Shown: in pieces, positions 15,544 through 22,138 of the stretch
Layout: the number at the start of each line of letters is the position of its first letter
How positions within the stretch are numbered: the stretch's first letter is position 1
Assembly (NCBI GenBank): GCA_038521865.1
Contig: JBCBKO010000003.1
Coordinates: 372,001 to 436,000, forward strand
Source of the DNA: CALBPI01 sp038521865
GTDB lineage: Bacteria > Pseudomonadota > Gammaproteobacteria > Steroidobacterales > Woeseiaceae
Direction: 5' to 3'
DNA length: 64,000 nucleotides
The notes under the pieces: model-generated
Told to the model about the DNA's origin: nothing
Databases searched by the model: none
Seen by the model: only the letters and a program-made list of their open reading frames with translations
Made by a program: the position numbers and the translations under genes

Positions 15544-16980
15544 ATGATTCCGTTCAAGAGTCACCAGAGCGCACTCAAGGAAATTAGTCACGAATCGATG
15601 GCTGAGCTGCTCGGCGCATCGCATGATATTTCGCTTCTGATCAACACCGAGGGCGTGATCATCGATGTGGCATTCGGTGCCGATCAACCGCTGCGCCGAG
15701 TCGCCGACCAATGGGTAGGAAAACGCTGGAGTGACACGGTTTCGGACGATAGCCTGCCGAAAATCGAGCGTCTCCTCGACGCTGCTGATTCGGCCCAGTC
15801 TGATCGACGTTGGCGCCAGGTAAACCACCCCACCGAGGAAACCAGACGCGATATCCCCGTGCTTTATCTTGCGATTCGAGCCGGTGATAGCGACCTGATT
15901 CTGGCGATCGGCAAGGACCTGAGCCCGATCTCGGATATGCAGCAACAACTGCTGGATATGCAGCACGCGATCGAGAACGATTACCGTCGCCTGCAACAGG
16001 CCGAAGCGCGTTATCGCGTTCTGTTCCAGCATGCGCGCGAAGCCATCCTGATCGTCGATCCGGATAACGGGCGCGTGGTTGAAGCCAATCCGTCGGCCGC
16101 TGAGTTGCTCCACGAGAAAATCTCCAAACTGGCTGGCGGCAACCTGAATCGCTTTTTTGCTGAGGACTCGCATCGACCGATACTGGATCTCATGAACACC
16201 GTTCGCTCGACAGGCAAGGAAGCGCAGATTGAGGTCAAGACCGCATCCGAAGATCGCGAAGTCTGGATCAGCGGCATCCGACTGCAACGCGACAACAACC
16301 GCCTGGTCATGCTGCGGCTCGTCAGCGAGGACAGCGCGCGCACGGGACGACTGCACAACGAACACGATCATCTGCTACTCGATCTTGTCGAGCACTCCTC
16401 CGATGGCGTAGTAGTTACCGACCACAGCGGGCTGATCATTACGGCTAACCCGGCGTTTCTCGCCTTGTGCCAGGTCGCCTCCCAATTCCAACTCCACAAC
16501 CAACCGCTCGACCAGTGGCTCGGCCGGGCAGGTGTCGACGTCAGCGTGCTGCGCAAGAATCTCGTTCAGCGTGGCGCGGTTCGGCAGTTCTTTACGACTG
16601 TCAATGTCGAATACGGCGCACCGGTTGATGTGGAGCTATCCGCAGCGGTGCTCGACACAGACGATGGCACCCGATACGGCTATGTGGTGCGACGTGTCAT
16701 CCGCAGAAGCAATGAAGCCGGCGAGCTTATCGAAAAAGGCGATACCTTGCACCAGTCGGTTGAGCAGATGACCGAACTCGTTGGCCGAGTCCCACTTAAG
16801 GACCTCGTCAGGGAGACCACCGATATCATCGAAAAAATGTGCATAGAAACCGCATTAAAGATGACCTCGGACAATCGCGCTTCTGCCGCCGAAATGCTGG
16901 GACTCAGCCGCCAGAGCCTTTATGTCAAACTACGTCGCCACGGCCTGAACAACGGCGCGAACGACTCCGACAGCAACTGA
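15544..16980 (+). CDS. ppsR: PpsR/CrtJ, PAS-PAS-HTH repressor of photosynthesis genes
   Basis: Oxygen/light-responsive repressor of bacteriochlorophyll, carotenoid and antenna genes. The 478 residues show an N-terminal domain (about 1-135), a Q-rich linker around MQQQLLDMQ (about 137-155), PAS1 (about 157-260), PAS2 (about 270-385) and a Fis-type helix-turn-helix at the C-terminus with DNRASAAEMLGLSRQSLYVK. Only two cysteines exist: Cys309 in PAS2 (LALCQVA) and Cys433 in the HTH (KMCIETA). The latter matches the HTH cysteine of Rhodobacter proteins; no cysteine is seen at the end of PAS1, where the second redox cysteine lies in Rhodobacter. TGTN12ACA-type boxes flank both the bchF/ppaA and bchG start regions. 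Confidence 0.94.
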   Translation: MIPFKSHQSALKEISHESMAELLGASHDISLLINTEGVIIDVAFGADQPLRRVADQWVGKRWSDTVSDDSLPKIERLLDAADSAQSDRRWRQVNHPTEETRRDIPVLYLAIRAGDSDLILAIGKDLSPISDMQQQLLDMQHAIENDYRRLQQAEARYRVLFQHAREAILIVDPDNGRVVEANPSAAELLHEKISKLAGGNLNRFFAEDSHRPILDLMNTVRSTGKEAQIEVKTASEDREVWISGIRLQRDNNRLVMLRLVSEDSARTGRLHNEHDHLLLDLVEHSSDGVVVTDHSGLIITANPAFLALCQVASQFQLHNQPLDQWLGRAGVDVSVLRKNLVQRGAVRQFFTTVNVEYGAPVDVELSAAVLDTDDGTRYGYVVRRVIRRSNEAGELIEKGDTLHQSVEQMTELVGRVPLKDLVRETTDIIEKMCIETALKMTSDNRASAAEMLGLSRQSLYVKLRRHGLNNGANDSDSN

Positions 16981-17000
16981 ATTCGACAAAAACCTCTGTT

Positions 17001-17018
17001 TGTCTATTTTATTTGACA
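17001..17018. promoter_or_regulatory. Perfect PpsR/CrtJ box upstream of bchG
   Basis: TGTC, ten bases, GACA: an exact match to the TGTN12ACA palindrome and even to the extended TGTC/GACA form. It is 55 bases before the bchG ATG and directly downstream of ppsR. Confidence 0.8.
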
Positions 17019-17024
17019 GCTAAG

Positions 17025-17042
17025 TGTCATTTTTGATTGACG
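17025..17042. promoter_or_regulatory. Second PpsR/CrtJ box upstream of bchG
   Basis: TGTC, ten bases, GACG, one mismatch from consensus, begins seven bases after the end of the perfect box, so the two are in tandem with a centre-to-centre distance of 24 bases. Its right end overlaps TTGACG (17037-17042), which could be a -35 element with TATACC (17058-17063) as -10 at a short 15-base spacing. Binding here would close the bchG promoter. Confidence 0.65.
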
Positions 17043-17073
17043 CTTTGCGAGCGTGGGTATACCTTGAACGCGT

Positions 17074-17973
17074 ATGCCCAATTCAAGAGCTGTCAGTCTG
17101 CATGGGGCGCCTTACTGGCTCTCCATTTTGGAGTTGCTGAAGCCGGTTACCTGGTTTCCGCCAATGTGGGCGTTCGCGTGTGGAGTTGTCGCTTCCGGCA
17201 TCGCCGTCGAGACTCGACTGCCATTCCTCATCGGTGGCGTATTGCTCGCGGGGCCGTTTCTTTGTGGCACGAGTCAGGTCGTCAATGACTGGTTTGACCG
17301 CCATGTGGATGCCATCAATGAACCAAACCGGCCCCTACCCTCAGGTCGTGTATCCGAACGTGTCGGCTGGATTCTGGCGCTCGGATGGTCTGGCCTGTCG
17401 ATGATCTTGGCCGCAATGCTGGGGTTTTGGGTGTTCCTCGCTTCGGCATTGGGACTGGCGTTGGCTTGGGCCTACAGCGCCCCTCCTTTCCGACTGAAAC
17501 GTAACGGCTGGTTCGGCAACAGCGCGGTTGGGCTTTGCTACGAGGGGCTGCCGTGGTTTACGGCGGCCGCAGTCATGAGCGGCGGATTGCCGCAAACCGA
17601 AATCATTTTGCTGGCGTTGCTCTACAGCGTCGGCGCACACGGCATCATGACACTGAACGATTTCAAGGCGCTTGAGGGCGACCGTGCCATGGGCATTCGC
17701 TCGTTGCCGGTTCAATTAGGGCCCGAAATCGCTGCCCGGTTCGCTTGCCTCGTGATGGTTGTGCCGCAGTTCATCGTCGCGGGTTTGCTTTGGTTTTGGG
17801 GCACCCCTTATTTCGCCGTAGCCGTTGCGATGGTTTCGTTGGTGCAAATCGCCCTGATGCCTCGACTGTTATCAGACCCCGAGCGCCACGCGCCTTGGTA
17901 CAACGCTACCGGGGTCGCCCTTTACGTCAGCGGCATGATGGTGTCAGCGATCGCTATGCGCGGGCTGTCATGA
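17074..17973 (+). CDS. bchG: Bacteriochlorophyll synthase BchG
   Basis: UbiA-type prenyltransferase that esterifies bacteriochlorophyllide a with geranylgeranyl or phytyl diphosphate in the cytoplasmic membrane. The 299 residues have about eight membrane segments, the first aspartate motif NDWFDRHVDAINEPNRP at about 71-87, and the second, TLNDFKALEGDR, near 188-200. It begins 93 bases after ppsR, behind two PpsR boxes. The stop overlaps the next gene by four bases (ATGA). The bchG-pucC-like-bchP order is the usual purple-bacterial module. Confidence 0.96.
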   Translation: MPNSRAVSLHGAPYWLSILELLKPVTWFPPMWAFACGVVASGIAVETRLPFLIGGVLLAGPFLCGTSQVVNDWFDRHVDAINEPNRPLPSGRVSERVGWILALGWSGLSMILAAMLGFWVFLASALGLALAWAYSAPPFRLKRNGWFGNSAVGLCYEGLPWFTAAAVMSGGLPQTEIILLALLYSVGAHGIMTLNDFKALEGDRAMGIRSLPVQLGPEIAARFACLVMVVPQFIVAGLLWFWGTPYFAVAVAMVSLVQIALMPRLLSDPERHAPWYNATGVALYVSGMMVSAIAMRGLS

Positions 17974-19280
17974 GACCCCCCGGGCTTTCCTGGACCGGCA
18001 TATTCCGGCTTGGCGCCGTCCAGATGTGCCTCGGCGCAATATTTGTTCTGATGACCTCCATCATCAATCGAGTCATTGTCGTTGAGCTTGCGCTGCCTGC
18101 CGCGTTTGCTGGCGGTCTCTTGGCCGTCCATTACGCGATGCAGATGCTACGCCCCCACTTTGGACACGGATCTGATTCCGGTGGGCGGCGAACCACCTGG
18201 ATCATTGGTGGCATGTTCGTGCTCGCCGTCGGCGCCACACTCGCCGCCTTCAGCACGATGGTGATGACATTTTCAGCACCCCTTGGCATGACCATCGCCG
18301 TGTTTGCGTTCGTGCTTGTCGGCTCTGGCGTTGGCGCTGGTGGCACCTCTCTGCTGGTGTTGGTCGCCGCTAAGGTAGTCCCGAAGCGGCGCGCCGCTGC
18401 TGCCTGCATCACCTGGAGCTGCATGATTTTCGGTTTCGTGGTCGCAACTGAGGTGGCCTCAAGACTGCTCGAGCCGTTCAGCACGGTGCGCATGCTCGCC
18501 GTGATCGGTGGTATTTGTGCTGTGGCATTCGTGGTCAGTGTCGCTGCGGTATGGGGCATCGAAGACAACAATGCTGACGTGGTCGAATCGGCTACGTCCG
18601 ACACCGGCAAAACGCCGTTTATGGTGGCGCTCAAACAAGTGATGGTTGAGCCGCAGACCCGTATTTTTGGTTTATTCATCGCCCTGTCGATGTTTGCCTA
18701 TGGATTGCAGGAGCTGGTGCTCGAGCCGTTCGGTGGCGCTGTGCTCGGTATGACGCCAGCCGAATCTACCAGCCTGACCGGCAAGCAAAACATGGGTGTT
18801 CTGCTCGGCATGATCGCGATGGGGATCATCGGGAGTCGCAATATCCGGACGTTGCGCACCGGTGTTGCGGGGGGCTGCCTCGCTTCCGCGCTTTGCCTGG
18901 TCGCTCTGGTATTGACCCCCACACAAATGGCTATCACGCCGGTGGTGGCGACCGTGTTTGCGCTGGGATTCGCTAACGGTGTTTTCGCTGTCGCTGCTGT
19001 GGGCAACATGATGCATCTCGTCGGTCAGGGCACTGCCGGTCGCGAGGGTATTCGTATGGGCGTCTGGGGCAGCGCACAGGCGATCGCGATGGGCGCGGGC
19101 TCGGTGGTCGGCGCCGTGATGGTCGACGCTGCACGTTGGATCGCCGACGACACGATGATCGCTTACGCGTCCGTGTTTTCAATTCAGGCGGGCCTTTTCT
19201 TCATCGCTGCGCTATTGGCGCTGGGTGTTCGCACAACAGACGAGTTGCCGCGTGAACACGCTGCAGTCACCACGGGATAA
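17970..19280 (+). CDS. PucC-like BCD-family transporter of the bchG-bchP module
   Basis: A 436-residue, 12-helix major-facilitator protein of the BCD/PucC family. It corresponds to the ORF428/bch2-type gene found between bchG and bchP in purple bacteria. Family motifs are LGAVQMCLGAIFVL, the SIINRVIVVELALPA segment and the loop HYAMQMLRPHFGHGSDSGGRR. The role is probably in handling bacteriochlorophyll or in antenna assembly; it is a paralogue of LhaA at 7,944-9,377. The frame is open upstream inside bchG, but the ATG at 17970 overlapping the bchG stop gives the family-typical N-terminus. Confidence 0.9.
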   Translation: MRPPGLSWTGIFRLGAVQMCLGAIFVLMTSIINRVIVVELALPAAFAGGLLAVHYAMQMLRPHFGHGSDSGGRRTTWIIGGMFVLAVGATLAAFSTMVMTFSAPLGMTIAVFAFVLVGSGVGAGGTSLLVLVAAKVVPKRRAAAACITWSCMIFGFVVATEVASRLLEPFSTVRMLAVIGGICAVAFVVSVAAVWGIEDNNADVVESATSDTGKTPFMVALKQVMVEPQTRIFGLFIALSMFAYGLQELVLEPFGGAVLGMTPAESTSLTGKQNMGVLLGMIAMGIIGSRNIRTLRTGVAGGCLASALCLVALVLTPTQMAITPVVATVFALGFANGVFAVAAVGNMMHLVGQGTAGREGIRMGVWGSAQAIAMGAGSVVGAVMVDAARWIADDTMIAYASVFSIQAGLFFIAALLALGVRTTDELPREHAAVTTG

Positions 19281-19293
19281 CGGGAGTCAATCA

Positions 19294-20472
19294 ATGACGG
19301 ATTATGATGTTGCAGTGATCGGAGGCGGACCGACAGGAGCGACCGCAGCGAATGAGCTCGCTTCGCAGGGTCACAGAGTGTTGCTACTGGATCGCCAGGG
19401 GCGCATCAAACCTTGTGGTGGCGCGATCCCGCCGATTCTCGTCAGGGAATTCGATATCCCGGAAAGTCAACTTGAAGCAAAAGTCACGCTGGCGCGGATG
19501 ATTTCGCCATCCGGAGAAGCCGTCGACATGGATATTGGTGGATGGGTTGGGATGGTCGACCGCGGCTCATTCGATGAATGGCTTCGAGAGCGCGCACATC
19601 ACAACGGTGCGACTCGCATCAACGGCAAATGTGATCGGGTGGAGAGCGCAGAAGGCAAGCCCGCTCAAATCACGTTCACAGAAAACGACTCGGGCGAGCA
19701 ACACACGGTCACCGCGCGGTATGTCATCGGCGCTGATGGCGCGCGTTCCCGCGTTGCCCGGGCGTGTATCAAGAACGCCGACAAGGTGCCCCACGTGTTC
19801 GCCTACCACGAGATTATCGAGTCACCGCCCGCGGGCGAGGGCGATTTCGATCCCGAGCGTTGTGACGTTTACTACCAGGGTGACATTTCGCCCGACTTTT
19901 ATGGCTGGGTATTCCCGCATGGCGAATGCTCAAGCGTCGGCATGGGCACCCATCACCAGGGCTACTCGCTGCGCAACGCGACATCACTGCTCCGACAACG
20001 GGCGGGGCTCGCGAAGGCCAAGACCATCCGCACTGAAGGGGCACCGATTCCCTTGAAGCCGATGAAACGGTGGGACAACGGTCGTGACGTGATTGTCGCC
20101 GGCGATGCTGCAGGTGTTGTCGCGCCAGCATCGGGAGAAGGCATCTATTACGCGATGTACACCGGCAAACTGGCAGCAGAGTCGGTTGCAGAGGCACTCG
20201 AAACCGGCGATGCACGCGCGCTACGCAAAGCGCGTAAGCAGTTCGGTAAAGCGCACGGGCGAGTGTTCTTCATTCTCGGCATCCTTCAGAAGTTCTGGTA
20301 CTCAAGCGACAAGCGGCGCGAGAAGTTCGTCAAGATTTGCCGTGACCCGGATGTTCAGCATCTGACCTGGGAGGCATACATGAACAAGAAGCTGGTACGT
20401 GCCAAGCCAGTTGCTCACGTGAGGATCTTCTTCAAGGACCTCGCCCACTTGGTGGGGCTGGCACCTCGCTAG
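19294..20472 (+). CDS. bchP: Geranylgeranyl reductase BchP
   Basis: FAD-dependent enzyme that reduces the geranylgeranyl tail of bacteriochlorophyll to phytyl. From the ATG at 19294, which follows GGGAG, it has 392 residues with the dinucleotide-binding motif VIGGGPTGATAA at 7-18. The family signature KPCGGAIPP follows near residue 41, and the second FAD motif VIVAGDAAGVVAPASGEGI lies near 268-286. It begins 13 bases after the PucC-like gene, so it is probably co-transcribed. It is the last photosynthesis gene on this side. The next gene is convergent and ends only four bases away, leaving no room for a normal terminator between them. Confidence 0.95.
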   Translation: MTDYDVAVIGGGPTGATAANELASQGHRVLLLDRQGRIKPCGGAIPPILVREFDIPESQLEAKVTLARMISPSGEAVDMDIGGWVGMVDRGSFDEWLRERAHHNGATRINGKCDRVESAEGKPAQITFTENDSGEQHTVTARYVIGADGARSRVARACIKNADKVPHVFAYHEIIESPPAGEGDFDPERCDVYYQGDISPDFYGWVFPHGECSSVGMGTHHQGYSLRNATSLLRQRAGLAKAKTIRTEGAPIPLKPMKRWDNGRDVIVAGDAAGVVAPASGEGIYYAMYTGKLAAESVAEALETGDARALRKARKQFGKAHGRVFFILGILQKFWYSSDKRREKFVKICRDPDVQHLTWEAYMNKKLVRAKPVAHVRIFFKDLAHLVGLAPR

Positions 20473-20476
20473 ACGC

Positions 20477-21151
20477 TCATCGGGCCTTGCGTCGACCGCG
20501 CCCGAACCCGGAGCGCCGCCGACAATCGACCCAGTACTCGCACTGGCCGGTGAACCAGAGCCAGTAGCAAAACAATTCCGAAAGCTCCTCAATCGCGAGC
20601 TTGGCAACGCGCGAATAGTCATCGCCCAACAGAGCGATCCACAGCGGCGCGTGACCGATAATGTTGGAGAACACCAAGAGTCCGGCTACGGCGCTGCCGA
20701 TCAATGCGAAACCGATGGATGTCTGAACTCGCGATACCGCGATTCGTAGCGCCGCCCCCGAGCGCACCAGATAGACCGTCACCGATACAACCAGCGACCC
20801 CAAAAGCAGCTGCCAGACATGATCGCGGACGTACACATCGAGAAACCAATCACACTCACGAATAAACGCGGCTCCCGCCATCGCAAGGAGCAAGACAGAG
20901 ACCGGCCGTTGTACCGGCAAAAGTCGCACGCTGTGCGCGGCCATCAAGGCGATCACGCCGAGCAACAGAAGCTGGAGGCACTCAGGCCAGGAGTACTCGC
21001 TCGTCCCGAGCACCGGAGATGCAGGAGTCATGACCTGCAGATTCATTCCCGGCCCTTTGAGTTCGAGCCACACCATCAAACCGAACAAACCGGCGAGCAA
21101 GCTGATATAGCCGAGCGGACGCAACCAAATTGTGGAGTACTGACGAAACAC
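20477..21151 (-). CDS. Integral membrane protein of unknown function
   Basis: About 224 residues with five to six hydrophobic segments. Features include an AAFIRECDWFLD motif after the third helix, a late acidic AIEELSELFCYWLWFTG segment, and a basic C-terminal tail (RRRSGFGRGRRKAR). I take the GTG at 21151, whose first base overlaps the stop codon of the upstream metalloprotease-like gene; another GTG at 21190 would add 13 residues and overlap that gene by 40 bases. It is the last gene of the run that starts with leuS/lptE and lies against bchP. The fold resembles conserved proteobacterial membrane proteins of unknown role, and I cannot name a function. Confidence 0.7.
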   Translation of the reverse strand: MFRQYSTIWLRPLGYISLLAGLFGLMVWLELKGPGMNLQVMTPASPVLGTSEYSWPECLQLLLLGVIALMAAHSVRLLPVQRPVSVLLLAMAGAAFIRECDWFLDVYVRDHVWQLLLGSLVVSVTVYLVRSGAALRIAVSRVQTSIGFALIGSAVAGLLVFSNIIGHAPLWIALLGDDYSRVAKLAIEELSELFCYWLWFTGQCEYWVDCRRRSGFGRGRRKAR

Positions 21152-21651
21152 TAGATGTCCGAGACGCCGAGACGCTTCAACAGTGACCACGCTTCAGGTC
21201 GCGATTGGGAAAGCCACGCGGCCGCGCCAGCACCGTCACCATGCAGAAATGCAAACGCCGAGCCTTCACGAAAGCTGTAGCCCCACGCATCCATGTCCTG
21301 ACATATTCTCCGCGCACCGACCCCCGGTAGCGCTTCGGCCAATTGAATCTGCATAAAGCACACAGCGGATTCCTCGTCGTCATCGCCCTTCGCATCTCCC
21401 ACGAACCCGTTCCGATTCGCGACGCTCGCACACACAACGTGACACGCCTCATGCAGTAATGAGTGCAGCGGCGTATCCGCGCGTACATGAATGCAACGAT
21501 CGGTAATGCCCGCCTCAGAATCACCCCAATAACTTCCCGGTAATGACGCATCGGCAGGGTGAACACAGATTTGTAATCGCGCGAGGGAAAACACGGATTG
21601 AAGTGCTCGGCACGATGCCGCATTTGTGGTGACTGCGTGCACGCTCAACAC
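21151..21651 (-). CDS. Small HExxH metallopeptidase-like protein
   Basis: A 166-residue protein with the sequence LLHEACHVVCA near residues 65-75, an HExxH zinc-binding/catalytic motif. No signal peptide or membrane segment is seen. A third metal ligand is not obvious, although the later helix EESAVCFMQIQLAEAL has a Glu pair that could serve. The start is a GTG at 21651, five bases beyond the lptE stop, with GAGGG just upstream. It is probably co-transcribed with lptE and with the membrane protein that follows. In most gammaproteobacteria lptE is followed by holA; here this gene occupies the place. Activity is inferred from the motif alone. Confidence 0.7.
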   Translation of the reverse strand: MLSVHAVTTNAASCRALQSVFSLARLQICVHPADASLPGSYWGDSEAGITDRCIHVRADTPLHSLLHEACHVVCASVANRNGFVGDAKGDDDEESAVCFMQIQLAEALPGVGARRICQDMDAWGYSFREGSAFAFLHGDGAGAAAWLSQSRPEAWSLLKRLGVSDI

Positions 21652-21655
21652 GCCC

Positions 21656-22138
21656 TCAGGGCACTGTCGCTAGCTGGCGTAACATCGCGTCAACCAAATC
21701 AGCAACAATCAGATCCCGCAAGTCTTGCTCCTCCTGAACCTTGCCGAGGACCTCAAATTCCGACCAGTTGTAGTCGCGGGTCAGCGTGAGCGGCGCACTC
21801 TCCATCAGCACTTCTTGCCCACGTCGCAGGATGAACCCGCTCGTATAAAAGACCTCGAATTCTCGAGGCACGTTCCGCGCTGAAACCGAAAGTACTCGTT
21901 GTCCGGTATTGACGGCGGTCAGTGTCAGGCGCGCCGGTGCCGACCGATCGATCACTACACCTTGTGAAATCAGGGCCTGCTCCAGCGCAATGTAGATATC
22001 GCTGCGAGGGTCTTCAGCCTCCAGCGCGATTCTCTGCAGCGAGGGTGCCAGCAGTGGCCGTTCGGCCAACTGAAAACCGCAGCTGGCCACTACACCAACC
22101 AAAAGCAATACCGCGCTGCGCCAAATCGTCATGGTCAA
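21656..22138 (-). CDS. lptE: LPS-assembly lipoprotein LptE
   Basis: Outer-membrane lipoprotein that plugs LptD and is needed to insert lipopolysaccharide. The 160 residues have a signal peptide ending in a lipobox (VVASC, Cys20) and a short alpha/beta domain with RPLLAPSLQRIALEAED and YNWSEFEVLGK typical of LptE. The start overlaps the leuS stop by four bases, the conserved leuS-lptE pairing. Confidence 0.9.
   Translation of the reverse strand: MTMTIWRSAVLLLVGVVASCGFQLAERPLLAPSLQRIALEAEDPRSDIYIALEQALISQGVVIDRSAPARLTLTAVNTGQRVLSVSARNVPREFEVFYTSGFILRRGQEVLMESAPLTLTRDYNWSEFEVLGKVQEEQDLRDLIVADLVDAMLRQLATVP

Noticed and set aside
15373..16371. Minus-strand open frame of 332 codons
   Set aside because: Antisense to ppaA/ppsR, both recognised by strong motifs; no start signal and no domain.
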